Shown here: positions 38,701-50,106 of the stretch, piece by piece | Numbering within the stretch: position 1 is the stretch's first letter | How the letters are laid out: each line of letters opens with the position of its first letter | Assembly: GCA_943735955.1 (NCBI GenBank) | Contig: OX030957.1 | Coordinates: forward strand, 5,408,301 to 5,472,300 | Source: Piscicola geometra | Lineage: Eukaryota > Annelida > Clitellata > Hirudinida > Piscicolidae | Length of the DNA: 64,000 nucleotides | Direction: 5' to 3' | Notes under the pieces: model-generated | Databases searched by the model: none | What the model was told of the DNA's origin: nothing | What the model saw: only the letters and a program-made list of their open reading frames with translations | Position numbers and translations under genes: made by a program

Positions 38701-41700
38701 TTTCAAAAACAACACATTAAAAACCCCTTAATTAGAGACACCGCTGTCGAATTCCAATAAATAAGATTTATATAATCATTCTCACTAGCATTTTCACACT
38801 TGAGTGGTTTTGATTATGAGTATCAAGTACCTCTACTTTCAAATGACTTCATATGCCACAGGGGCCAATGTAAACTTAGCATTTATGCTATTCCAATCGA
38901 CAACGTTGTTGTCTGGCTAGCTCTGAAATTATTCCTGTTATTTGCCTAAATAAATGTGTTTTTCATTATTTATTTTAATTATTCATTTTTTATTTAATAC
39001 TCAGTTTTTAAAAAACTAGTTTAAAAAAAATATTTTTCATTCGAAATAAACTGAATACCAATATAATTCGGACATTAGACACTTTAGTTTTTCGAGAGGC
39101 TCATTGTTTTTTTGCCTTTTATTTTGGTCATAGTTTATTTCATATTAATAAGAATTTGTGAAAAACTTATTCATAAAAATGAATGTAAATTTTGTTTATA
39201 ATATAGCGTTGTTGAAAGTAAAAATAATAATGAAGCACATAACTAATGTATTAAATATTCTTCAATTAAAACCTTGATTTCAAGACATTAAAAAACAATT
39301 TGTTAAAATATCCGAAAAATACGGTACTTTATGAACTTTATCATCTGAAAAGAAAAATCAAAACTAAAAAAATATTTTTTGTTTAAATATTACAGTTTGA
39401 AGGTTTTTACCAAATTCATCTTGACAACTACAAACCATGGCAATTCGCTAAGGAATGGATCATGAAAGGTGTAAAGGAAGATTAAAGAAACAAATTGATT
39501 AACAACTTTAGCACTACGATGTGATAAAATTAATAAAACCAACAAAGAATTCAGATCTACGTCATTGATAATTGAATGGTTAGCGAAGGATTAAAACAAT
39601 GCAGAGCACAGTTGCCATAAATGCATTCTTTAGGGATATCAAACAGCGGCAAAGTAGTAAAGAAAGATATGAAACTAACAAGATGAGATTTTATCGGAAT
39701 TGTTAAACAAGAAACACAATAAGAATAATATGATCTAGTAACAAACAAGTTTCATTGATACTGCTGCTTTTTAAGTAAGTACAGAAAAACAATGGAGAAA
39801 CGTTCATAGAGACACCATGAGAAATTCGACGCAGCTTTGTTTTAAATACAACGGTTATTGAAGTAGTTTTAATATTGGTTGTCGTAGGGATCGTTTCAAT
39901 AAATGTGAAAGTTATTTAATAAGTTGTTGGAGTTGTTGTTGCTTTTGTACTAAATTTTTTAGAGTTAGTTGTAGTGATTTTAGTAGTAACTGTTGCAACA
40001 GTTTTTGTATTTTTTTATTATTAATTGGCGTATAAGCTGCTTTAGTAATTTTTTCCGAAATTCTTGTTTGAACTAATGTATTAATTTTGTATTGTAGGTG
40101 GTGTAGTAATTTTGTATTGTAGGTGGTGTAGTAATTTTGTATTGTAGGTGGTGTAGTAATTTTGTATTGATTGTTGTAGTAATTGTTGCATGTGTTGTTG
40201 TAGCAAATAGTTGAGCCTTCCTACTCCGTTACACTTGAATAAGCACAAAAGGCATTTGTTTGCATAGAGATATGTGTACGAGTGAGGAGAGAGTGAAGGG
40301 AGACGTGAAAGTTGTCAAGCATATTGTCAAGCTGACTGAAAAGAAAGTTCGTGCTTCTAAGAGAACGCGTTAAACGAGTGAAGCGCTATAAATCTTTGAT
40401 ATGTCAAGCCTGTCCCGAACTCTCATGATCGCATGTGTCTCTCTGGCCAGGATTTGATTGCTGACTTGATTGTTCTTTACGAACGGCTTGTATAACCTGT
40501 CTAGGTACCCGTCTTGTGATTTATTGAATATGCACTCACGATAGTTTGAGATTGCGAGTCTTTGGGCATGTTGATTTGCTATTTCATTTGAGTTTCTGCA
40601 AGAATATGCCTATCGCTGTATAATTTGTCTGCATTCAAATTTTTAACACAGCAGTTATTGTTGAAGTATCAAATGACTTAAATTATATTTCATATTTTTA
40701 CAAATACTGATTGACAGAGCAAGCATCGAAAATCAATAAATCAGATTTTGGGGAGCTTAGATGTTAGACGTCGGACTTGCAACTTGAAGGTCGCCAGTTC
40801 AAATCCATGACAAGCAACCGTGAACTATCATATACCTTGTTTATATGATGCGGTGAATGCGACGTATGCATTGAGAGATGTGTACGTCGTGTGGAATGAC
40901 GCTTCTGGTGCATAAGAACCATGGTTCTCAGAACCATTGTAACATGGCCTGCGTCTGTCAGGCTGTGAATAATATAGACCATTAAAAAAAATGTAAAAGA
41001 TGATAAAAAGTTCACCAATATTCTCTTATATAACAAAATGTTTCATCAGCTTTAAAAAGAATTCATTAACTTACAAACAAATCGTTCACCTAACCCACGC
41101 ATAATTTAGACAGTTTGTGTGTTGTTGATAGGCATAATTGTTTGTTCATCGATGGCTTCAAGGCTTATTTATAGACGACAAACCATAAAGTTCAAGAGTC
41201 TTCTTCAGAAGGCAAGCTTGAACATGCAATGTCGTAAAGACTCAAGTTGGTCTCTCGAATGCTAATAACTTTCTCGTCAATTGAACACTTACACTTTCAT
41301 TAGACGCGTCACGCTGCTTTACGACAAACGGCAAACAGAATGCGGTGCCTTTAGCTTCACAGCCAGCCCAACTTGAATAAAATCAATAAATCTCCATCAT
41401 AACCATTTAATAGAAATTCAAAATCACCAATATTTTCATTCAACTTTCGATCATCACCCTCCTTCAGATGCCTCCTTTTCCAGGCAATCCAACGCCTCCA
41501 ACCACTCCTGGAGCGGCAGGACCCTCTTTCTACTCGGAGGAAAGTCGTCTGATGCGCTGCAGAGACCTGGAGCCTCGTTTGTGTTTCCCCATCAGAGACG
41601 GTCAGATCATGGAGCCCTTCAGGCTCGAGCATAATCTTTCCATCACCAACCATATATTCATTCTGAGAGAACATGTTTTCCAGAGTCTTATGTCTAGGTA

Positions 41701-44700
41701 AGTGGGCAGATGGGTGCTTGCTTGGTGGGTAGATGGGTGCTTGCCTGGTGGGTAGATGGGTGCTTGCCTGGTGGGTAGATGGGTGCTTGCCTGGTAGGTA
41801 GATGGTTGCAGGGTGGGCTTTTGGTTATTGGGTGGTTTTTTTGTTAGTTATTTTTGTGTGAATAAATGCTTTTTTTCATTTCATTTTAATTAAATTACTT
41901 TTATAGTTTAGAAAAAAACATTTTTTCCAATTTTTGTATCTCAAAAGTAATAAATTGCAAGAAGCCCTGGTCAATTGCGAAGTTATAAATTAGATGCAAC
42001 AAAGAGCGCAATGCAAAAGCACACACAAAGACATCTGTATTTCTTCGACTGTGTGGCATGATTTACCTGGGTGATCTGCAAGTAACTGCGCTCTTGCTTG
42101 GGACAATGGTGAATAGAAAGTGTTTGCCGAAGCACGACATACAATACTTGCGACTAATTGTGACGGTTTTCTTGTATTTTTTTACAACTTATTTTTAAAT
42201 AGTTACAGGAATTTTTATATCTAATTATTTTTTTTATCAGAGAGAAAAATGCATTGCTGCATGCGATTAACTTGGTAACTTTGAACGCTTGATTAGTTGT
42301 TTCTTAACGGAATAGTTTCAAAGATGACAGCGGTTTGTTTAGGCGAGCAAACACTAGATTTTTTTGGCGTATAAAAATCAAGAAATAAGCATTCAAATCA
42401 TATTTTTGAAAAATATAACATTCTTTCTTGCTCCTATATCTACATTTTTCCATATTTCTATTTTCACCCGCACAGACCAGACCTAGAGCTACAGCTAAAG
42501 TGCTACCACAACGAAGACCGCATGATGACCACCAACTGGCCAACCACTCTCAACATCACCCTCAACTCTATTCCCATGAACATCGACCGGGGAGATGACC
42601 TCACCCCCCACCAACCCCTCCTCCTCAAGAACTTCTGCCAGATGGACACTAACGTCTTACAAATCGCCGTCTCTGCTTGTTGCTGTGTAAGTTTTTTGGG
42701 AACTTTTTTTTTGTTGAGGGAGAAAGTTGTAATCTGTAGTCTTTTTTTGAAAAGAAAAGGAATACGAAAAATAATATTTAAACATTTTATAAAAATCAAA
42801 TAATTTTTATACAAATGTTATTTATCCTTAGTTTTCATGTTGTCCCACTTTCACGACATTAAAGATCGTTTAGACATTCAACAGAATTTCATTAAAAAAA
42901 GTTACTTACAAAAATGAAGTTTCAAACATTCTTGATAAGATGTTTGGTCTTGTTTCAAGTTAAAAAAAATAATGAATAATAAAATGAACATTCTAAAAAT
43001 ATGTATTAAACACTTACATTTTAAATGAGGGTAGGTTGCCAATTGAATCGTAACAGCTTATCGTTATAAGACTCACTCTTCACTGAACCTAATGCTAGTT
43101 TGAAACCCACTCGTAATAATCTTATTTATTCAGTTATTTTTTTATTATTACGGAAATAGATAACTTTTATCTTTGAGCCTTCAAGATAGAAAATCAATTT
43201 TACCTGAAGATAAGCTTGAACATCATTTCGGCCTGTCAGATGCTATCATCAAAAATTCAAAATCATTGAAACTAATTCTTCTAAATAACCCTTGACAACA
43301 GAAAGTTTTAAACCCCATTTTAATCCATTGGTCCAACACTCTAACACCCATTTAATCACCTAACACCCCGTTCTTTTCTTCAATTCCTCAGTCGCACTTG
43401 TTCGTGGTTCAGATAGTGCATCGGCCTACAGTGAGGTCTGTGCTGGAGAACCTGCTGAGCAAGAGATTACTGCCTGCGGAACACGGTGTCACTAAAAGTA
43501 AGCTCACGGGAGTCTATCTTAGCGAGGATTATAACGTCCACGGTGCAATAATCTTTTCAGTTTGATTTTTTTAACAGTTTAAGTAGATAATTATAAAAGT
43601 ATAAAAATTAAATTTTTGAGGAAAAAAATATCACTCTACCGCAATCAACTCGTGCCATTCATCCTCCCACAGCCAAGAGGGCACTGACAGGCAACGAGAA
43701 CATGACGATCAAGCTCTCCCTCCTCTGTCCCATCTCCATGAACCGCATCAGTCTGCCTGCCAGGGGACACGACTGCCATCACATACAGGTTTAAATCGGA
43801 AAAATTATGGGCTTTTCTGTTTTTTAAGTATATAGGCTTTTAAGAAAATTAAATATTAAACTGTGATGGATTTATAATTTTTGTAGACCGCTAAAAGCAC
43901 TATTTAAAAAGCTTTGATTTTTGAAAAATAAACTTTATCTGTTTTTTTCTCTCAGTGCTTTGACCTAGAAAGCTACCTGAAGATGAACTGCGAGCACAAC
44001 TCCTGGGTCTGTCCCATCTGCAAGTGAGTTTCTTCTTTAAAAAAAATATTTTTGAATACATGAAGTTGTCATTTGAGAAGCTTTCAAAAAAGACGTTCTT
44101 ACGATTTACTAATTGATAGCTTGAGTTATTTCAGGTAGAAATGCATATAAATCATTAACTAACAAAAGCATTTTCATCCACTCGTAAACATAAATCAGGC
44201 TAGTAGGACGTCTAAATAAAACCATTTTGATATTTACTTTTATACTTTGATCTTTCAAGTCCTTAAATCATGCAATAGCAAGTCAAGTTAGCGTCTCAAA
44301 TTAGCAGCAAGAAGAGCTTCTACTTGCCATAACTAGACGTGCTAAATGAATATTTATTATGACATCAAGTTTTTGAATAAACAATCGAGCCTACCCAACC
44401 ACTTAATTATAAATTTGAAAGTTTCATGTGAGAAATGTAGATCACATTATTGGACAATGAATTTTTTCACTTTAAAAGCGTAATTTTTTTGTATTAATTT
44501 TATCATTTAAGATTAGTTCCATGTAAAACACAGACTTTATTTAAAGATTTTGTTTTACTTTTTTGTCCCGAGAACTAGCGTAAGACGTAACCCTGAAGTA
44601 TTTGTCGAGATTACAGAGTGCTTGAACATCAAGCAAAATCAAGGGTAATTCCAGGGCAAACAAACTCGAGTAAAGGAAATATTTTTAAAGTAAAACAAAA

Positions 44701-46560
44701 ACCTAGATTAATAATATAGATGAAATAAAGCATGTGGCAATGTCAGCATTAGTGGTGAAAAGATGTTACGATGAAACTGATTATCTCTTGGAAGAATGCG
44801 CCTATCAAAGCAACACTTATTGCCAAACAACTAGAGGCGTATCACTCTTATCATCGTCGTTATCGTGCATTTGTGTGCAGACGTTAACTAGCGAACAATA
44901 AACCTTTTAACGTTATGTAGCTTATACTTGTGTCTGTATTCGTAAAACATAAATGTATTCGTTGTAGGAATCCGTTGTAGGATTCTTTGTAGGGAAGACG
45001 AGCGCCAAGAGTTTAAGAAAAACCACGATGGCTTCCTTCAGCATTTTTAATACAATTCCATAAGTTTCAGCCTTCGCTAGACGAAGAGGATAATGTGAAA
45101 GTAGGTAACGAAATTGCTAGTGGAAAAGTAGTTAACTGTAACCTTTTAAAATTTCGACTATAAAATAATTTTTTTACAATTATTAAATAAAACTATTATT
45201 TCTCTCAAATAGAAAACTGGCGTTGCTGGAAATACTAGAGGTGGACCAGTACATCTGGAGTATTCTACGTCACGTGGCTGGCAGCAGGTTCGACGAGGTA
45301 ATCATCGACAACAAGGCCAACTGGAGACCCTCGCTCTTCCATGAGGCCACCGAAGAAGGTTGGTGTGGTGCTTGTGGAAACTGCTGGTGGTTGTGGTGAG
45401 GATGGTGGTGGTAGAATTCAATGAAGTTGTGTTGGTACTGTTGATGAAATTGGAAAAAGGTCAGTTTGGTGCTGCTGTTATTGGTGGTGTTTGTGTTGTG
45501 CTATGGTGGTAATAGTGATGGTGATGGTGGTGGTAGTGTTGGCGGTAGTGGTGGTGGTGGTGGTGGTGATAATGGTGGTGGTGGTGGTGTAGTCATGGTG
45601 GTGGTGATAGTTTAGAAGGAAATGTTGATGTATTGAGAGTCTAAATAAATAAATAAATCTCACAGAAAGACTGAATAGAGTGCTAGATGAATGTCGATGG
45701 ATAATTTAAAGGAACTTACAAACACACACCTTCAGAGACGATGATGCTGAAGGGAGGCATGAACTTCGAGTCGATGAATCTTCCCACCCTCTCTTCATGG
45801 CTTAGCCAACAACCTCCTTTCCCATATCCACCTGGTGAGTGAAAAATAACTTTTATTTTATATGGTTTTTCTAATATATTATTTCGTTTTAGTAGTTGTT
45901 ATTTGAATAAGTTACGTTTATAATTGAATAGAAACTTATATTTTGGAAAAAAATTTGTTTGTTTTTTTTCAACTTCATTTTTTATTAATTTTGTTTTAAT
46001 TAATTCCAGGCTCAAACATGACTCCTTTCTCGAGACCACCCGACCATGACCCTACCCACCCAAAACAACACAAAAACCTCCCTAATGTTAACAACAACAA
46101 CAACAACAACAGCAACAACCCTAACAACAACATGAATAACAATAATAATATTAACAATAACAACATTAATATGAATAGTAACAACAACAATAATCCGAAT
46201 ATTAACCAAAATAACTTAGCGAACAATATCATACCCAACAATAACAGCAACAACAATATTAATAGTAACGTTAACAACAGCAACATTAGTATCAACAACG
46301 GCAACAGTAGCAACAGTAGCATCAGCAACAACAACAACAACAACATCATTAACAACAACAACACAAATTCTCCTGCAGTTCCCACAGACTACCTCGGCTG
46401 TCTTTCTCAACTCAGTAACAGCATCTTATCCGAAGAAGCAACCAAAAGCAACACTAACAACAACAACAACATTAACCAAACTTCAAACCACAAAAATAAT
46501 TCAAAAAATAATTTCTCAAACAACGCCCCTAACAACCACAACAAGAACATCAACTCACTC

Positions 46561-46592
<32 letters not shown>

Positions 46593-47530
46593 AAATTCCC
46601 CATCTTCAAGCATGAATTCATTAAACTCGGACCTTTATAATGCCAACGCGATCGATGGCTTGAAAGGTCATTCTGAATGCTTGCCTCTAACCTCGCCCCA
46701 CACCCCAAACGATTCGATTCTACCCAGAAACGATGCCAACCACCCCCCTCCCAACTTCTCCAGCATTTCCAACCCAAACCTCGTGGCTACCCTCAACAAA
46801 GCACCCCTGAACACTCAAAGTTCTTTCGATGCGAACATCAACAACAACAACAACAACAACAATAATAAGGTTCTCAACAACCCCATGAACGGCAACAACA
46901 ATAACAGTTTACTCAACAACATGAACAACAACAACAACAACAACCACGGAAATGTTAACATGAACAAAAGCAACAACAACCTATATACCAAGAACAACAT
47001 GTTATTCAGCAATGAAGCGCTCTCACAAGATATCAAAAGCCCTCTCAACAACCAATACTCTTCTCCCCACACCGCTCCCAAACTATCTCCGCCCCCTGTC
47101 GAACCACACGAAGAAGTCAACTTTTCATCGTTTGACCTTAACCTTGAGGCTCTGACAGAAGCGTGTGACGATGCCTCTAGCGCCAATCTCTTTGCTCCTT
47201 CTTCTTCCTCATCCAACCCTTCATCTTCATCCAGCAACGCTGTTAGAGGCATTTGTTTATTCGTTGGTGTATTTTTTATTTTATTACAACTAATGGATCT
47301 AGATAACGGAAACGTACAAGTATTAATTTAGCTGTTGAATTTGTTTTTTTTTTTTATTTATATTTTTGCTTTTTTAAAAATAACTTTCACTTTTGCAGCT
47401 GTTGACCGACTCGATTGATGACGACCTCTCTCTGTACCTGGGACCGACCGACAAATGCTCCACGCCCTCGAACAAGCAACAATCTTCCTCCATCAACTCA
47501 GACCCAGACGATCTTTTACTCTACTTGTGA
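32760..47530 (+). CDS. ZMIZ1: ZMIZ1/ZMIZ2-like SP-RING transcriptional co-regulator, 14 or more exons
   Basis: PIAS-like nuclear co-regulator with an SP-RING/MIZ finger (SUMO E3 type); vertebrate relatives act with Notch, p53 and nuclear receptors. Exons: (32724 or 32760)-33046, 33383-33679, 34416-34515, 35662-35886, 37248-37457, 41468-41697, 42476-42686, 43392-43497, 43673-43788, 43956-44023, 45213-45358, 45736-45834, 46010-47241, 47399-47530. All phases agree; from the ATG at 32760 the product is 1,152 residues. Diagnostic blocks: [89 protein letters not shown], then the SP-RING, and the acidic end DDLLLYL. The intron after the exon ending at 37457 appears to be GC-AG. The conserved N-terminal ZMIZ domain was not found; the first listed exon has a possible acceptor at 32722-32723, so upstream exons may exist. 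Confidence 0.93.
33459..33592 (+). repeat. CAA/CAG repeat coding polyQ in the ZMIZ gene
   Basis: Interrupted CAA/CAG triplets inside the 33383-33679 exon encode a run of more than 25 glutamines broken by His, Pro and Met. The CAA and CAG codons are mixed, which lowers slippage. Low-complexity Gln is expected in the transactivation part of ZMIZ-like proteins. Confidence 0.9.
34664..34719 (-). mobile_element. LINE/SINE 3'-tail fragment in a ZMIZ intron
   Basis: Copy of the same tail domain (34688-34719) with a TACAATACAAC remnant, in the intron after exon 34416-34515. No body sequence is recognisable. Confidence 0.7.
37919..37966 (-). mobile_element. diverged LINE/SINE tail fragment
   Basis: GAATATTCTACAGTGGCGTT and the following bases match the tail domain with more substitutions than the other copies. 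Confidence 0.45.
37967..39395. other. ZMIZ intron DNA, no feature seen
   Basis: AT-rich intronic sequence in the 4-kb intron 37458-41467. Confidence 0.5.
39396..39485 (+). other. possible alternative terminal exon in a ZMIZ intron
   Basis: Within the long intron 37458-41467, an acceptor-like TTAAATATTACAG is followed by 29 open codons ([20 protein letters not shown]...) and TAA. It is in phase with the preceding exon but cannot continue in phase to the next. If used, it would truncate the protein before the SP-RING. It may instead be a stray coding-like relic. Confidence 0.2.
40082..40172. repeat. 25-bp tandem repeat in a ZMIZ intron
   Basis: Three and a half units starting TAATTTTGTATTGTAGGTGG. 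Flanked by imperfect TTGTTG/TAGTAG sequence. Confidence 0.9.
40750..40994 (+). mobile_element. tRNA-derived SINE, second family
   Basis: A tRNA-like head begins at GGGGAGCTTAGATGTTAGAC (A box) with a B box AGTTCAAATCC at 40796-40806, at proper tRNA spacing. A body of about 180 bp follows and ends GACCATTAAAAAAAATG. Its 3' part differs from the 29.5-kb SINE, so it depends on a different LINE. It lies in a ZMIZ intron, same orientation as the gene. Confidence 0.7.
41702..41815. repeat. 23-bp minisatellite beginning at a ZMIZ 5' splice site
   Basis: About five units of TGGGTAGATGGGTGCTTGCC plus TGG, starting four bases inside the intron after exon 41468-41697 (donor GTAAGTGGG). Confidence 0.9.
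43673..45358 (+). other. SP-RING (MIZ) domain exons of the ZMIZ gene
   Basis: Three exons (43673-43788, 43956-44023, 45213-45358) encode the zinc-binding SP-RING. The order is [50 protein letters not shown], then LEVDQYIW. The Cys/His zinc ligands (HDC...CFD...CPIC) are intact, so the domain should fold and could support SUMO ligase activity. The residue order matches the human protein as I remember it. Confidence 0.92.
45376..45610. repeat. GGT/GAT-rich simple sequence in a ZMIZ intron
   Basis: G-rich GTGGTGGTGATGG triplets in the intron after exon 45213-45358, G on the sense strand. Confidence 0.85.
46010..47241 (+). other. Asn-rich C-terminal exon of the ZMIZ gene
   Basis: A 1,232-bp exon codes 410 residues dominated by poly-Asn runs, with Ser, Ile and Pro-rich islands. 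It is mostly AAC/AAT triplets with some mixing, so it is kept open as coding and is not a pure microsatellite. Near the end is an acidic/hydrophobic stretch, [20 protein letters not shown], that could be a transactivation motif. The donor is most likely AACGCT|GTTAGA; GTACAAGT about 75 bp downstream is a second in-phase choice. Vertebrate ZMIZ proteins are Pro/Gly/Gln-rich here rather than Asn-rich. Confidence 0.85.
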
Positions 47531-48260
47531 TCTTCAAACACCCATTGACTCACCATCTGATAACTTCTTTGTGTTTTCCTTTATTCAGCACCCATCTTTC
47601 CACCCGTTTAATCACCTACCCATGAACGCAACCCACAACTTGTACCCGCTCTATTTACAACCATCATCACACCAGATGTCTATTCACCACACCAGTTAAA
47701 CATCGTACATTTGAATTCATTTGACTTTTAAACTCAACTTAACTCTTCGTTTTATTGTTAATTGATTAAGAATTGTTATTTATTCATTGTTGGTCACAGT
47801 CTCGATGATCGAATAAGCGATATTTATGACTCATTGATTACGCGTTTCAGCTTTTACATAATCTCCAAACTTGTACACATTATTCTATTTATTGAATCGG
47901 TAATATTTTTTGAGCAGACTCCTTTATCTAATTTAACCATTTAAATTATTTTTAGACATTTTGTTGGATCGGTATGTTTGACGTCAAAGTGTAACTCATC
48001 GGCTCGACGGTTCAATTTCACGCGGACAGTTGGAAATTTCAATTTAACTTGCTACCGTCGTTTTTATTTAAAGTAGACCAAATAGATTGGCACAGACGTG
48101 AATGACATCATTGGAAAGTATCAAGAGAACTTATCACTACTTTACATTATATTCCAAACGTAATTATTAAGTCATTTGTAAATTAAAATTGTTATTTTTA
48201 TTCGGTAAATGTTTTAAATGCAAAGTTAACGGCAATAAAATACTGAAATGATTTATTTTG
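47531..48260 (+). other. 3'UTR of the ZMIZ gene with polyA signal
   Basis: From the TGA at 47528-47530 the sequence is AT-rich without coding features. A canonical AATAAA at 48234-48239 is the likely cleavage signal. A reverse-strand AATAAA (TTTATT at 48252-48257) could serve the small gene on the other strand, making the two genes convergent. Confidence 0.6.
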
Positions 48261-48548
48261 TCATGAAACAAGTGAACAACTATTGAGAAATATAACGATT
48301 AAAAGCCATATCAGAGTTTGTCACTTGTGAACTAAATATATTATAAAATAAATACTAAGACAGTTCTGTCATTAAGTAGAAGAGATTATTGATCATAAAA
48401 TTTAAATATTTTAAAGACAAAACTTCTGGACATAGAAAAGTAGTTTACCGGATATATAACGTAGATAAAAAGAAAAATGTCAAAGCAAGGTCATTTAAAC
48501 ATGAGATTCTTTTTTGAGATTTTAGTGTGAATAGTTCAATAAATAATA

Positions 48549-49220
48549 TCAACAGACGAAATGGCAAAAAGCGTCATCAATCAATTCTTCGCTGAATTTA
48601 GTTTTCTTGTTGGTATTTGGAGCTTTAATATTATTTCTTGAATTGCTTTTCTTTTTATTTTGGATAGGGCTTTTTTTCTTTGAATTTTCTTTTCCATTAG
48701 AATCTTTGATGGTTAATACTTGCGCTTTTTTGTTATTTAAACTAGGAACGATTTGTTCATCAAGAGAACAATCAGAATCAATATACTCTCCATAAGAGTA
48801 TTCATTCTCTAAATAAAACTTATTTTTTGACATCGTATTTTCGTCCTCATTAGTCAAGGAGGCATCGCTTTTGTAGGCTTCGTTGGTGTCCATGATGATG
48901 TACTGACGCACACTGACCACCTCCTTGAAGGTTGCATGTCTCGAGTTGTTCAAAAGACTCTGCACACGAGAGGGATTCGTGTAAGACTTCTTCAGGATGG
49001 TTTGAGGACACATTTTCGCACAATCTAGCGAAGGCTCTGTTTTGCAGTGAAGACTTGATTTGTGAACATCTTCATTTTCCTCTTTATGTTTCTGCACAGC
49101 TATCGGAGATTCGATTAATACTTCAGATTTGTCCTTGTGGCCTCTTTTTGATTTATAAATGTTATATAATCTTTTCCAAAGTAAATGAATTCTTTTTTTC
49201 GAAGAGTTTGGACTTTCCAT
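48549..49220 (-). CDS. hypothetical intronless protein, 223 residues
   Basis: An unbroken reading frame from the methionine of MESPNSSKKRIHLLW to a stop at 48549; an alternative start lies 36 bases upstream. I do not recognise the family. It is Lys/Ser/Asn-rich and hydrophilic. A central block (RHATFKEVVSVRQYIIMDTN) is the least degenerate part, followed by an acidic region (EYSYGEYIDSDCSLDEQ). A Lys-rich segment (KKKSPIQNKKKSNSRN) could be a nuclear localisation signal. No membrane helices or signal peptide are seen. Codon use looks genuine and the length is well above chance in this AT-rich DNA. It could be the terminal exon of a longer gene. Confidence 0.6.
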   Translation of the reverse strand: MESPNSSKKRIHLLWKRLYNIYKSKRGHKDKSEVLIESPIAVQKHKEENEDVHKSSLHCKTEPSLDCAKMCPQTILKKSYTNPSRVQSLLNNSRHATFKEVVSVRQYIIMDTNEAYKSDASLTNEDENTMSKNKFYLENEYSYGEYIDSDCSLDEQIVPSLNNKKAQVLTIKDSNGKENSKKKSPIQNKKKSNSRNNIKAPNTNKKTKFSEELIDDAFCHFVC

Positions 49221-49256
49221 TTTTATCAAAATAATTATTATGTGCTGAAAACACAC

Positions 49257-49971
49257 TTATAGAAATAAGAAATCTGAAAGATAAATATTCAAATTTGATA
49301 AAAATATGTAAGCATTAAAATTTAACGGTTAAATGAAAATGCATTTGATACATAATAAAGAAATTTAATTGAAATGATTTCAACTTTAGAATAAACTTAC
49401 AAAAATTGTAGAATGCTCAAAAAACTGTTTTTCATTGAATCCTTTGTATTTACTAATTCAAATAAATAAGCTCAGAATGATTGCGAAATATTTATTCCAA
49501 AACGAACAATGTAGTATTCATGCATTCAGCGTGTTTTCTTTTTACATCATCGATTCTTCACGTGTTTAATTACAAGACCTACTTAAAGAACCAATCAACG
49601 TGCAGCATTTAGTTATTCCGCACGTGTTTTCCTTGTGGTTTAAAAATAGTAATGTGACCAATTCTGGTTTCTAAAAATAAATGTAAAAAACCCATTTTCA
49701 TCCTTTTTTCATGCGCATTATACCGATTATTTTATTTTAGATGTTTTTGAATAATTCATTTCTAGTTTGAAAGGATTCAATTCACAAACCATATTTTATT
49801 TATTTTTATTAGCACGAAAAATATTTTTTACGTAATCATTTGTGTGCTATTTTCAGCTCAGTTTATTATTTAATATTTTAATTTATTTTTCTTTTTTTAA
49901 ATATAATAATATACATTTAGGTTAACCAAAAGATTATGATCGTAGAATTTCTGGTCACAGGCTTAAACCTC

Positions 49972-49975
<4 letters not shown>
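49257..49975. other. no feature seen
   Basis: AT-rich DNA between the small minus-strand gene and the (AAT)n tract. Confidence 0.5.
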
Positions 49976-50056
<81 letters not shown>

Positions 50057-50106
50057 TAATAATAATAATGATAATAATAATGATAATAATAATAATTATT
50101 ATTATT
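49976..50106. repeat. (AAT)n microsatellite, probable LINE tail
   Basis: About 130 bp of AAT triplets with a few GAT interruptions. It joins directly to the 3' end of the LINE relic at 50.1-50.6 kb. Confidence 0.9.

Noticed and set aside
40750..40810. Functional tRNA gene
   Set aside because: Acceptor stem halves do not pair and a SINE body with A-rich end follows.
45996..47252. Leu- and Val-rich minus-strand frames
   Set aside because: Antisense of the Asn-rich ZMIZ exon.
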